DNA from: CAYMYN01 sp964394665
GTDB taxonomy: Bacteria; Planctomycetota; UBA1135; GCA-002686595
Direction of reading: 5' to 3'
Length of the DNA stretch: 64,000 bases
Assembly: GCA_964394665.1 (NCBI GenBank)
Contig: CAYMYN010000023.1
Coordinates: forward strand, 1-64,000
Positions 34,074 through 43,100 of the stretch are shown piece after piece; within the stretch, counting starts at the first letter, position 1; every line of letters begins with the position of its first letter. The notes beneath the pieces are model-generated. The model searched no databases, was not told where the DNA came from, and saw only the letters and a list, made by a program, of their open reading frames with translations. The position numbers were made by a program, and so were the translations under genes.

Positions 34074-34648
34074 CGCCCTCCCTCCCCGACGGGGCCGTCG
34101 AGCTCCACGCGCAGCGCGCGGCGGACCTTCTCCAGGCCGCGCCGGACGTGCGCCTTGACCGTGCCCAGGGGCATCCCCAGGTGAGCGGACACCTCGCTGT
34201 GGGAGAGACCCTGCACGACCGCCAGCTCGAGCACGCGCCGTTGCGCGGGTTCGAGCCGGGCCAGCACCTCGCGCGCGCGCCGCGCCTCGTCGCACAGGTC
34301 GACCTGGCCCAGGCCCTCGTCCTCGCTCGCCACCGGGTCGAGCCCGAGCTCTTGGGTCGGCAGGGCGGCGCGTCGGCGGCGACGGCGGTCGATCAGGCGT
34401 CGGCGGGCGATGGTGGCGACGAAGGCCTCCTGCGAGGCCACCCGCGGGTCGTAGCGGCCCGCGCAGCGCCAGATCTCGATGAAGATCTCCTGCACCGCGT
34501 CCTCGGCGCTCGGATCGTCGGCGAGCAGTTGCCGCGCCAGGCTCCACACCAGGGGCCCGAAGCGCTCCAGGCACTCGCGCGTGGCGGCCGGCTCGCCCTC
34601 CGCCACGCGCTCCAGGATCGTGCGCCCGACCACCTGCTGGAGGCTCAT
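34070..34648 (-). CDS. ECF RNA polymerase sigma factor (SigK-like)
   Basis: A 192-residue ECF sigma factor. Region 2 spans about 27-95 (GPLVWSLARQLLADDPSAED, AVQEIFIEIWRCAGRYDP, FVATIARRRLIDRRRRRR) and region 4 about 130-180 (LEPAQRRVLELAVVQGLSHS, then EVSAHLGMPLGTVKAHVRRG). It is held by the RskA-like anti-sigma encoded downstream with an ATGA overlap. The pair likely controls a cell-envelope or oxidative-stress regulon, as known for SigK/RskA systems; the signal cannot be read here. ATG at 34648; GGAGG overlaps the region around 34638, within the start of the gene. Confidence 0.9.
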   Translation of the reverse strand: MSLQQVVGRTILERVAEGEPAATRECLERFGPLVWSLARQLLADDPSAEDAVQEIFIEIWRCAGRYDPRVASQEAFVATIARRRLIDRRRRRRAALPTQELGLDPVASEDEGLGQVDLCDEARRAREVLARLEPAQRRVLELAVVQGLSHSEVSAHLGMPLGTVKAHVRRGLEKVRRALRVELDGPVGEGGR

Positions 34649-34663
34649 CGCGTGTCGGCGGAG

Positions 34664-34678
34664 GCCCCCGCGGGGGGC
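34664..34678 (-). terminator. Hairpin upstream of the sigma gene
   Basis: GCCCCC (34664-34669) pairs with GGGGGC (34673-34678), loop GCG. It lies in the 229-nt gap between the DUF6498-like gene and the sigma gene. The rest of the gap holds nothing recognisable apart from GC-rich repeats. Confidence 0.3.
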
Positions 34679-34877
34679 GCGTCGGCGGGGAGAGCCCTCT
34701 GGAGCTGCATGGCGCGGGGTCGGCGGCGTCGCCCGACGGGGAACCGCCCCGCTCCTTCGCCGCCCGCGCGCCGCCGGATGCGGGAATCGGGACGAATCGC
34801 CGCTCCGGCTCCCGGCCGGCGGGTGCGGTCCCGGTGCCCGGCCCTCCCCCCAAGCTCGATTGCGCTGCCCGCGCGCC

Positions 34878-35558
34878 TCAGGCGCCGGGCGAGGCCGGCG
34901 TTGGCGTCGGCTCGCCCAGGCGGCGGTGCTCGGCGCGGTGGGAGCGCAGGTCGAGGGCCGTCTTCAGGCCGAGCAGGAGCAGCAGTCCCCACAGCGGCGA
35001 GCCGAGGAAGAACACCAGCGCGCCGCCCAGGAGCACCACCAGGTGCAGCACGACCACGCGCGAGTAGGGCTGGGTGAACAACTGGTTCAGGTCCGCGCGC
35101 CGATACTCGCCGCGGCCCAGGTAGTTCGTGACGAACGAGATGCCGTGGCTGGCGACGAGGGCCGCGAAAGGCAGGAGCAGGGAGGCGTCCAGTTGCCCGA
35201 ACCAGACCCAGGGCGGGGCGGGCTCGCCGGGGACGGGTGAGCCGAAGAGCGTGAGCACGAACATCCCGTGGATGAAGGTGAACAGCCCGTAGTGCACGCA
35301 GAAGAACACGATCCGAAAGGCCCGTTTCTCCGGGCGGATCGGGATCGGCGGTCGGGCGCACAGCATGCGCAGGACGTTCACCGCGCCGATGACGACGTTC
35401 TCGGCCCAGAAGAGCAGCACGAGGTCGAACACGCGCCAGTCCCACAGGAGCACGCCGGCGAGGGGCGCGAGGTTGGCGAGCACCAACGCCGCGAGGGCGG
35501 CGCGACTCGGACCCGCGGGGGCCCGCGCGGCCGGGTGGAACGGACCGGACGACTGCAC
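34878..35558 (-). CDS. DUF6498-like membrane protein
   Basis: A 226-residue membrane protein with about five helices: LAALVLANLAPLAGVLLWDW, VFDLVLLFWAENVVIGAVNVLRM, FFCVHYGLFTFIHGMFVL, LLLPFAALVASHGISFVTNY and VVLHLVVLLGGALVFFLG. The LLFWAENVVIG and VHYGLFTFIHG motifs with conserved His and Glu are those I associate with the DUF6498 family of unknown function. The start is GTG at 35558, 9 nt after the GST stop, so the two are probably co-transcribed. Confidence 0.75.
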   Translation of the reverse strand: MQSSGPFHPAARAPAGPSRAALAALVLANLAPLAGVLLWDWRVFDLVLLFWAENVVIGAVNVLRMLCARPPIPIRPEKRAFRIVFFCVHYGLFTFIHGMFVLTLFGSPVPGEPAPPWVWFGQLDASLLLPFAALVASHGISFVTNYLGRGEYRRADLNQLFTQPYSRVVVLHLVVLLGGALVFFLGSPLWGLLLLLGLKTALDLRSHRAEHRRLGEPTPTPASPGA

Positions 35559-35567
35559 GAGGAACGC

Positions 35568-36200
35568 CTAGGCGATCGGGCCGACGACCCGCCGCACCCA
35601 GGCGCGGGTGCGCGGGAGTCCCTCGGGCAGGCGCAGGTGCTCGCGGAAGAAGGCGGGGATCGGGCCGCCCAGGTTCTTGGCGTCGGCCTCGCTCAGGCAG
35701 CCGTACCACAGCAGGGGCGCCACGCAGCAGTCGGCGGCGCTGAGGTGCTGGCCGACGAGGTAGGGCTTGTCCTCGAGATGGCGTTCGAGCTCGTGGGCGC
35801 AGTCCTCGAGCAGGTCGTTGGCTTCCTCGATGCGCCCCGCGTCGCGCTCGGCGGCGAAGAACTGCCCGAAGATCAGGCTGATCGGCGCGCCGAAGTCGCC
35901 CCGTGCGCGCAGCTCCCAGGCCTCGATGGCCTTCATCGTGTCGCGGTCGGGGGCGAACAGGCGCGGCTCGCGGGCCACGTTGGCCTCGAGGTAACGCAGG
36001 ATCGCGTTCGAGTCGAACAGCACCGTGTCCCCGTGGGTGAGCACCGGCGTGAGCGGTTGACCGGAGAGCTCGACCAGCTTGGAGCGGTTGGTGGGGTCGA
36101 CGGGGATGCGTTCGTACGCCAGGCCCTTGTGGGCCAGGGCGATGCGGACCTTGACGTTGTTGGGGCTGGGGGCGAGGTCGTAGAGGCGCAGCGTCTTCAT
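35568..36200 (-). CDS. Glutathione S-transferase family protein
   Basis: A 210-residue two-domain protein. The thioredoxin-like N-terminal half (MKTLRLYDLAPSPNNVKVRI, QPLTPVLTHGD, LFDSNAILRYLEANV) contains the cis-Pro and the ESNAI-like SNAI motif that bind glutathione. The helical C-terminal half includes LEDKPYLVGQHLSAADCCVAP with the N-capping motif of the GST fold. It may conjugate or reduce toxic electrophiles; the substrate is not deducible. No Shine-Dalgarno is seen before the ATG at 36200. Confidence 0.9.
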   Translation of the reverse strand: MKTLRLYDLAPSPNNVKVRIALAHKGLAYERIPVDPTNRSKLVELSGQPLTPVLTHGDTVLFDSNAILRYLEANVAREPRLFAPDRDTMKAIEAWELRARGDFGAPISLIFGQFFAAERDAGRIEEANDLLEDCAHELERHLEDKPYLVGQHLSAADCCVAPLLWYGCLSEADAKNLGGPIPAFFREHLRLPEGLPRTRAWVRRVVGPIA

Positions 36201-36319
36201 GGGGAGGGCTCGGGCGGTTCGGGACGGGATCAGGATGGCGCGCCGCCCCCCCTCGGCGGAAGCGGATTCCGAGCGGCCAGGGTTGGCGCGGGCGCCGCGC
36301 CGGCCCCATGCTCGGGGGC

Positions 36320-36760
36320 ATGAAGTCGCCGCTGTGCCGCCCCTCGACGGGCGCCGTGCTGATCCTGGCCTTGATCTGCGCCGCGTGCCGCAACCTCCAG
36401 GGGGAGCGCGGACCCGCGGCCCACCTCGAGGGCCGCGTGCACCACGTCGAGCGCATCGCCCTGCCGCCCCAGGCCGAGCTGTGGGTGCGCCTGGTCGAGC
36501 CCGCGCCCCTGGGCGCGCCCGGCGCCCGCGGCGGCCCCCTGGGCGAGGTGCACCGCACCGACATCGGCCAGTCGCCCTTCGACTTCCGCCTGGGGTACGA
36601 CCCGCGCGCGGTGCAGCCCGGCCGCGTGCTGCGGCTCGAAGCCGAGATCCGCGTCGGGGACGAGGTCTGGTTCCACGGCGCGCGCAGCGTCGCGGGCCTG
36701 GCCGCCGGCCCGCCCGACGAACCGCTCGAGCTGCGCGTGCACCGGCGCAGCGCGCCCTGA
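36320..36760 (+). CDS. YbaY/YscW-like lipoprotein
   Basis: A 146-residue lipoprotein with a type II signal (AVLILALICAAC lipobox, lipidated Cys). The mature part reads LEGRVHHVERIALPPQAELW, then VRLVEPA, and DIGQSPFDFRLGYDP, which resembles the beta-sandwich of YbaY/YscW-like outer-membrane lipoproteins. The ATG at 36320 is preceded by CGGGGG; an in-frame ATG at 36308 gives four more residues. Convergent with the next gene (7 nt). Function unknown. Confidence 0.7.
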   Translation: MKSPLCRPSTGAVLILALICAACRNLQGERGPAAHLEGRVHHVERIALPPQAELWVRLVEPAPLGAPGARGGPLGEVHRTDIGQSPFDFRLGYDPRAVQPGRVLRLEAEIRVGDEVWFHGARSVAGLAAGPPDEPLELRVHRRSAP

Positions 36761-36767
36761 TCCCGAC

Positions 36768-37271
36768 CTACTCGGCCGCGTAGGCGATCGACACGATGCG
36801 CCAGCGGCCGTCGTGGAAGAACAGGCTGAAGGCGTCGATGCCGCGCCAGGTGCTGAGCTCCTGCTCGTCGCCGAAACGCGCCTCGTAGCGCACCCAGGCC
36901 TGCGCCAGGGGACCGCTCACGCGCACCTCGGCCGCCAGCGGTCGTTCCTCGAAGATCGGCTTGCTGCCCGGGCCCTCGGGCGCGCGCGCGACGAACTCCT
37001 CGACCGTGACGGTGTTCACCTGGGGGCGCGTCTGGTCGCGCGTCTGCCAGATCGTCGCGAGCGTCGCGCCGGGCCAGAAGTGGGCCGCGAAGCGCTCCCA
37101 GTCGCGGGCCGAGAAGTCCCGGTAGTACTCCCACAGGGCGTCGCGCACCGCGTTGTGCTCCGGGGTGCGCTCCGAGCCCGCCACCGCCCGGGCCGGCGGC
37201 GGCGTGGCGCAGGCGCCGGCGAGCAGCAGGGGGACCAGGGCGAGGACCGTCGCCGGGCGGGGGCGGGGCAT
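36768..37271 (-). CDS. NTF2/SnoaL-like lipoprotein
   Basis: A 167-residue lipoprotein (LALVPLLLAGAC lipobox). The body has the cone-shaped NTF2-like fold pattern: ALWEYYRDFSARDWERFAAH, FWPGATLATI, AQAWVRYEARFGD and ending in HDGRWRIVSIAYAAE. Such proteins bind small ligands or have lost activity. It is divergent from the two-component system, and the TTGACG repeat pair lies between the two genes, so it may be under the same response regulator. Confidence 0.7.
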   Translation of the reverse strand: MPRPRPATVLALVPLLLAGACATPPPARAVAGSERTPEHNAVRDALWEYYRDFSARDWERFAAHFWPGATLATIWQTRDQTRPQVNTVTVEEFVARAPEGPGSKPIFEERPLAAEVRVSGPLAQAWVRYEARFGDEQELSTWRGIDAFSLFFHDGRWRIVSIAYAAE

Positions 37272-37286
37272 GGGACCAGGGTAGCG

Positions 37287-37303
37287 TTGACGGTCCGTTG
37301 ACG
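37287..37303 (+). promoter_or_regulatory. Direct repeat TTGACG, period 11 bp, upstream of the sensor kinase
   Basis: TTGACG at 37287-37292 and again at 37298-37303, exactly one helical turn apart, as in PhoB/OmpR-family operators. The same repeat recurs at 40064-40102 after the response regulator gene. The proximal repeat lies near the -35 position of the TAGGCT at 37324, consistent with autoregulation by the encoded regulator. Confidence 0.6.
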
Positions 37304-37323
37304 CGTCGCGCGGCGGCGTCGCT

Positions 37324-37329
37324 TAGGCT
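37324..37329 (+). promoter_or_regulatory. -10-like TAGGCT of the two-component operon
   Basis: TAGGCT ends 8 nt before the ATG at 37338, with no Shine-Dalgarno in between. It is spaced 20 bp from the nearer TTGACG repeat, a long spacer that would suit an activator-dependent promoter. Confidence 0.4.
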
Positions 37330-37337
37330 CGTCGTGG

Positions 37338-39353
37338 ATGGCGCGCGCGCACTGGAAGGACCCCGATCGTTCGGGCTCGCGGGCCGGGGAGCGGATCGTG
37401 GCCGCGGCGGGGCTCGGGGCGGCGGCGATCCTGTCCGTCGCGGCCTGGGTCGGGGGGGGCGATCCGGAGTCCTCGGCCCGCGCTTCGCTCGAACGTCTGG
37501 CCGAGGCCGGGGCGGCGGCGGTCGGCGCGGCCTGGGTGCGCCTGGCCTCCGAGGACGAACCGGCGCCGGCCCTCGGGGAACGGGTGAGCTGGCGCGTGGA
37601 CGATCCGCTCGGCGTGCTCGACGCGCCGCCGCGCGACGAAGACGTGGACGTGGACGGGAACGGTGAAGCCACGGCCGAGTTCCTGGCCCTGCTCGGCGCC
37701 GCCCAGCGCGCCGAGCTCGTCGAGGGCGATCCGGAGCGGGCCCTCGCAGACCTCGAGGAGTTGTCGGGCCGAGCCGGGGGCGGCGCCGTGCCCCGGGCGC
37801 GGGCCCTCTCGCGGGCCGTGCGCCTGGCGGCGAGCCTGGGACATCTCGAGCGCGCCGCGGGGAGCTTCGCGCTCGCGCGCGCCGAACTCGTGGGCGACGA
37901 ACACGACGAGGTCGGCGGCGCGCCGGTCTCGGCCCTGCTGCTGGCGGGCCTGGGCCTCGCGCCGCACCTCGCCGAGGAGCCGCGGGCCGAGCTCGGTGCG
38001 TGGCTCGCCGAACGCTGGAGCGCGGGCGCCTTCGTGTTGCCGGGCGGCGATCCCCTGGCCGAGCTCGGCGCCGAACCGCCGCGCTTGGTGCTGCGCGAAG
38101 ATCCCCTGCGCGCGGCCCTGTTCGAGCGCCTCGCGGCCCTCGGACCCCGCGCGGCCGAGGTGCTCGCGACGCGCACGCGGGCGCGGCGCGCGCGCGCCCT
38201 CGCGGCGGCGGGAGTCGAGCTCGACCTCGACGCGGACGGTCTGTGGCGTTGGGTTCCATCGTCCCCCGGCGAGCTGGCGCTGCGCGCGATGCCCGACGGC
38301 CGGCGCGAGGCGCGTCTCGTCGAGCGCAGCGCGCTCGAGCGCGCCTGGTTGCAGCGCGTGGAGGGTCAGGGGCTCCTGCCCGCGGGCCTCGCGATCGAGC
38401 TCGAGGGCGGGCCCGTGCCGAGCGGCGAGCGCCTGCGCGAGCCGGCGACCCTCCCCGGCGCGCCCTTTCGGTTCGCGCTGCGCCACGCCGACGCGGGCGC
38501 GGTGCTGGTCGCCGAGCGCCGGCGCGCGGCGCTGCTGCGCGGAGGTCTCCTCGCGGCGGCCCTGGCGGTCGGCGCGGCCAGTCTGGTCGCCGCGCGCGCC
38601 CTGGCCCGCGGCCGGCGCCTGGTCGAGCTGCGCTCGCGTTTCGTCGCCAGCGTGACCCACGAGCTGCGCACGCCCCTGGCGTCGATCCTGATGCTCGCCG
38701 AGAACCTCGAGCAGGGCCGCGCGGCCGATCCCGAGCGCCGCGGCCGGTATCCCGCGCTCATCCGGCGCGAGGCCGAGCGTCTGGCGCGCCTGGTCGACGA
38801 CGTGCTCGACGTGGCACGCCTCGAGCAGGGTGCGCGCCCGCGGGTCGAACGCGAGATCTGGGAGCTCGCCGCCCTCCCGGGCGAGCTGCGCGCCGAGCTG
38901 GAGCCGCTCGCCGCGCGCGCCGGCGGCGCCTTGGGTCTCGCGGCCCAAGACCTGCCGGAGCGCGCGTCCTTCGACCGCGAGGCCCTGGGGCGCGCGGCGC
39001 GCAACCTGGTCCAGAACGCGCTCGTGCACGGCGGCGTCGAGAACGGTCCGATCGAGGTCGCGCTGTCCGTCGCGGACGGGCGTTTGCGGCTCGCGGTGCG
39101 CGACCATGGCCGGGGGCTCGGCGCGGCGCAGCGCGCGGCGGCCTTCGCGCCCTTCGAGCGCCTGGGCTCGGCCGCGCCCGGCGCGGGCCTGGGGCTGTGG
39201 ATCGTGCGCGAGCTCGCCCGCGCCCACGGCGGCGACGCATGGTTCGAATCTCCCGCGAGCGGCCCGGGCGTCGTGGCGGTGTTCGAGATCGAGCTCGGGA
39301 GCGGGGCCGACCGCGAACCCGCGGGCAGGGCCAACGGACGGGAATCCACATGA
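37338..39353 (+). CDS. Membrane sensor histidine kinase
   Basis: A 671-residue sensor kinase. A membrane helix near residues 18-37 and a second at about 400-422 (LLRGGLLAAALAVGAASLVA) flank a ~360-residue extracytoplasmic sensor region of helical character with no named domain. There is no HAMP domain: the dimerisation domain starts directly with RFVASVTHELRTPLASILML, where His441 is the phosphorylation site. The ATPase domain has NLVQNALVHGG (N box), DHGRGLG (G1) and GAGLGLWIV (G2). The stop overlaps the response regulator ATG (ATGA). Confidence 0.92.
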   Translation: MARAHWKDPDRSGSRAGERIVAAAGLGAAAILSVAAWVGGGDPESSARASLERLAEAGAAAVGAAWVRLASEDEPAPALGERVSWRVDDPLGVLDAPPRDEDVDVDGNGEATAEFLALLGAAQRAELVEGDPERALADLEELSGRAGGGAVPRARALSRAVRLAASLGHLERAAGSFALARAELVGDEHDEVGGAPVSALLLAGLGLAPHLAEEPRAELGAWLAERWSAGAFVLPGGDPLAELGAEPPRLVLREDPLRAALFERLAALGPRAAEVLATRTRARRARALAAAGVELDLDADGLWRWVPSSPGELALRAMPDGRREARLVERSALERAWLQRVEGQGLLPAGLAIELEGGPVPSGERLREPATLPGAPFRFALRHADAGAVLVAERRRAALLRGGLLAAALAVGAASLVAARALARGRRLVELRSRFVASVTHELRTPLASILMLAENLEQGRAADPERRGRYPALIRREAERLARLVDDVLDVARLEQGARPRVEREIWELAALPGELRAELEPLAARAGGALGLAAQDLPERASFDREALGRAARNLVQNALVHGGVENGPIEVALSVADGRLRLAVRDHGRGLGAAQRAAAFAPFERLGSAAPGAGLGLWIVRELARAHGGDAWFESPASGPGVVAVFEIELGSGADREPAGRANGREST

Positions 39354-40060
39354 GCGCGCGCATCCTGGTGGTGGAGGACGAGGAGGCGCTGCGTCTGGCG
39401 CTGGTCGACGCCCTGGTCGCCGAGGGCTACGACGTGCTCGAGGCCGCCGACGGCGAAGCGGCCCTGGAGCTCGCGCTGCGGGAAGGTCCCGACTTGGTGT
39501 TGCTCGACCTGGTGCTGCCGGGGCTCGACGGGCTCAGCGTGCTGCGGCGCCTGCGCGAGGATCGGCTCGGCGCCGGGGTGCTGATCCTCTCGGCGCGCGG
39601 CGAGGAGTGGGACCGCGTGCGCGGCCTCGAGGACGGCGCGGACGACTACCTCGTCAAGCCGATCTCGATCCGCGAGTTGCTCCTGCGGGTGCGCGCCCTG
39701 CTGGCGCGGCTCGACGGCGAGGCGCCCGGGCTCGAGGGGGCGAGCGCCAGACTGACCCTGGGCGCCGCGCGCATCGACTTCGCGGCCCATGCCCTGGAGC
39801 GCGACGGCGCGCGCACGAACCTCTCGCGCATCGAGCTCGACCTCCTGCGCTGCCTGTTGGCGCACGAAGGCCAGGTCGTGTCCCGCGCGCGCATCCTCGG
39901 CGCGGTGTGGGGCGCGGGCGCGGCGCCCTCGGAGCGCACGATCGACATGCACGTGATGAAGCTGCGCCGAAAGCTCGAGCCCGACCCCGAGCGGCCGCGC
40001 TTCCTGACCACGGTGCACGGGGTTGGGTATCGCCTGACACGGCGCGGAGAGCCGGCCTGA
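39350..40060 (+). CDS. OmpR/PhoB-family response regulator
   Basis: A 236-residue regulator. The receiver domain (1-120) has the acidic pocket ED at 9-10, phospho-acceptor Asp53 in LLDLVLPGLDG and Lys103 in DYLVKPIS. The DNA-binding winged helix (about 140-232) shows LSRIELDLLRCLLAHEGQVV, ILGAVWG, ERTIDMHVMKLRRKLE and TVHGVGYRL, typical of OmpR/PhoB. Family members bind 11-bp-phased direct repeats, which fits the TTGACG arrays on either side of this operon. The partner kinase is the overlapping upstream gene. Confidence 0.95.
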   Translation: MSARILVVEDEEALRLALVDALVAEGYDVLEAADGEAALELALREGPDLVLLDLVLPGLDGLSVLRRLREDRLGAGVLILSARGEEWDRVRGLEDGADDYLVKPISIRELLLRVRALLARLDGEAPGLEGASARLTLGAARIDFAAHALERDGARTNLSRIELDLLRCLLAHEGQVVSRARILGAVWGAGAAPSERTIDMHVMKLRRKLEPDPERPRFLTTVHGVGYRLTRRGEPA

Positions 40061-40063
40061 GCC

Positions 40064-40102
40064 TTGACGGGCGCTTGACGGACGCGCGACGGGGCGCTGA
40101 CC
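40064..40102 (+). promoter_or_regulatory. Four 11-bp-phased repeats, probable response-regulator operator
   Basis: TTGACG (40064), TTGACG (40075), GCGACG (40086) and CTGACC (40097) follow each other at exactly 11-bp steps, with the last two degenerate. The array begins 3 nt after the response regulator stop and 119 nt before the HEAT-protein ATG. A weak -10 candidate TACACC lies at 40133. It probably makes the exported HEAT protein a target of the adjacent two-component system. Confidence 0.6.
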
Positions 40103-40182
40103 GGCGGGGGAGTCGGCCGTCGTACACCGGGGCCTGTGCAATCCGCTGACCCCACCCGGCGCACGGCGCCGGAGGACGAACC

Positions 40183-43100
40183 ATGCGACGGACGAAGGAA
40201 CGATCGAACCAACTGGCTGCCCGTGGTGAAAGTCGCGTAGCGAGGCAATGCGCGCGAAGCCGCAGTAGCGACTCTCGCCACGGGCTGCTAGGCCTTCGGG
40301 CGAGCGCGAACCTCCCGCGCACCCTGCTCACTTTCGCGCTGCTCGGCTGCGGCCTTGCGCGCGCGGGGGCGGCACAGGGGACGGACGCGGGGCGGGGCGC
40401 GCCCGCGGGCGAACGCGACGCGCGGGGCGCGGTCGAATCGAAGGCCCAGGCCCTCGAACGCGAGCTGGCCGAGGCGCTCCTGCGGTTCGAGGTCGAGCGC
40501 GACTTCGCCGCGGCCGAGGCGCGGCTCGAGGAACTCGCCGTGCAGGCCGCCGATCCGCGGGGCTTCGAGGGCCAGGGCCGGGTCCTGGCCTCGGTGGCCG
40601 TCGCCCGCGTTCAACTCGTCGCGCAGCTCGGGGCCCCGGCGCAGGCCCTCGCGGCCCTCGAGGTGCTCCCGGCTCGAGCGGAGCAACCCCCGGCGGGCTC
40701 GCCCCTGGCGCGGGCCGTCGAGATCGCCGAGGGCGACGCGCGCCTGGCGGCGCTGCGCGCGCAGCTCGCGCCGCAGGATGGCGCGCAGGACGGGGGCGGG
40801 GATCCCGTCGTGGGGCAGGTGCGGCGCCTGCTCGAGCTGGGCCAGGCCGTGTACCTGCGCGAGCCCTCGCGGGCCCAGGTGCGCGCCCTCGAGCACCTGG
40901 TGCGCGAGGCTCGCCAGGGGACGGGGACCCTGGGTGCCCCGGCCCTGAAGCTCCTGCTGGATAACGCGCCCCTGGAGACCGCCGCCTTCCTGCTCGGGGA
41001 GGTCGGGGGCGCCGGAGAGGCCTTCCACCGCCTGGTGCTGCGCGAGCTCGCGGAGCGCCAGGTCCTGTCGGGGAGCGGCACCTGGTCGTGCCGGAACGGC
41101 GAGCCGCCCGTGTTGCTCGAGCCCGTCTGGCGCGAGCTGCTCGAGCGTCTGATCGTGCACTCCGGTTCCCTGCGCACCGCCCTGCCCCTGATCGCGGGGC
41201 TCGCCCGTCGGGACGCCCTGACGCCACCCCTGGTGGAGGCCCTGCGCGGCGCCCTCTTCAGCGCGCAGCCCGATCTCGTCAAGGAGGCCTTCCTGGCCAT
41301 CGCCGACCTGCCGGGCGTGGTCTCCGTCCATGCGCTCTACGAGGCCCTGCTCGAGCACCCCGAGGCGGCCCTGCGCCTCTCGGCCGCGCGCGTCTTGGCC
41401 AACTACCAAGAAATGGGGCACCTGCTCGACGTCGTGGACTCCGAGGACGTTGCCCTGCGCACCGAGTTGGCCCGGGCCCTCGGTCGCAAGAGCCTCGTCA
41501 CGACGTACTTCGCCTCCAATTGCAATTTAGGCCTGGGGAGCCAGGACGTGCGCGCCGAGGACCCCAGGGAACGGCCCGCCATCGTGCGCCTGTGCGCCGA
41601 TCCGGACCCGGGCGTGCGCAGCCTGGCCGTCGCGGCCGCGGTGCGGCGCAAGGTCGAGCTGCCCCGCGGGGTCCTGCTCGAGCTGGCCGGGCTGCCGGAC
41701 TCGGAGCAGCTCGAGGACACGAGCGAGCTGACCGTCGCCGATCCGCGGCTGCTCGGCGAGTTCCTGCTGCGCCTGGCCCCCAGCCCGCGCCCGACCGTCG
41801 CCGAGGCGGTGGCTTCCCGGCTCGCCGGCCATGACTGGACGGCGGATCCCGAGGTGCTCCAACCGGCCCTGCGCGCGCTGATCGAGCGCAGCCCGCTCGA
41901 ACCCGACCGGCGCAGGGTGACGCTCGAGGTGGCCCTCAAGAACGTCTGGTCGAGCCCGAGCGTCACGGCGGAGGTCGCCCGCTGGGCCCTCGAGCGCGAC
42001 GACCGGGACCTGATCGCCCTGAGCCTGGAGGCGGCGAGCGGTCGGAACAGCGCGGGCTTCAGCGAGCTGTCGACGGCCCAGGCCGTCGAACTCGTGGCGC
42101 GCTACGTCCGCGCCGTGCCCGGGGCCGAGGGGCAGATGCGAAGGCTCCCCTTGGCGGTCGCGGGCCTGGCGCAGAGGCGGGCCGCACGCTCCCTCTACCA
42201 CGAGGTCGCGGGGCTGCGCGGGCTGGACCTCAGGTTGCGACTGGACTTCGTCATCCGGGGCCTGCGGACCCCGCAGGCGGGCGCGGACCCGGTGCCCGAC
42301 GCCCTGGTCGCCGTGCGGGACGTGCTCGCCGATCCGCGCTGGTTCGACCCCGCCCTGCGCGACACGCCCCAGGTGCGGGGCGCCTTGGACAAGCTCGACG
42401 ACCTCGCCCAAGCCGCCGGTGGCGAGACGTGGAATCGGTTCCTGGCGGCGGCCCTGGCCGACGCGGACTTCCCCTCCGACCACCTGAGCCGGCTCGTGGG
42501 CCTCTACGAGCCCCTCGCCCCCGGCGGCCAGGAGCTCGCGCGTTCGATCCTGGAGCGCTGGCCGGTGGACGGCGAGCCGTTCCACCTGGCCCTGGCCAAG
42601 ACCCTGCGCCAGGGCCAGGAGCTGGGGCTCGAGCCGCACTGGCTCGTGCGGGGCCTCGAGCGCTACCCGATCCCCGTGACGGACGCGATGGGCCGTTGGC
42701 GCGATCCGGCCTTCCTCGCGCCCCTGACCCGCGCCCTCGAGCCCGACTGGATGCCGCACGGCGCGGACCGCCGGCGCGTGCGCGAGTCGGCCGCCCGGGG
42801 CCTGGCGAACCTGCTCTCCGACGACGCGGCCCGGGCGTTGCTCGCCTGCGCCGAGCGCACCGGCGACGAGGAGCTGCGCAAGCTGTGCTTCGAGGGCCTG
42901 GAGACGATCCGCACCTATCAGGAGGCCCGCGAGCGTTGGGAGCGGCGCGTCAGCGAGCGCGAGGCCCGCGCCCAGGCCGCCGAGCGGCTGATGGGCCTGC
43001 TCGAGGGGCGGGACTCGAGCCTGCGCGCCGCGGCCCTGGTGGCCCTGGGCGAGCTGGGTGAGGTGCGCGCGTTGCCGCGCATCGCCGAGCTCGCCGTCGA

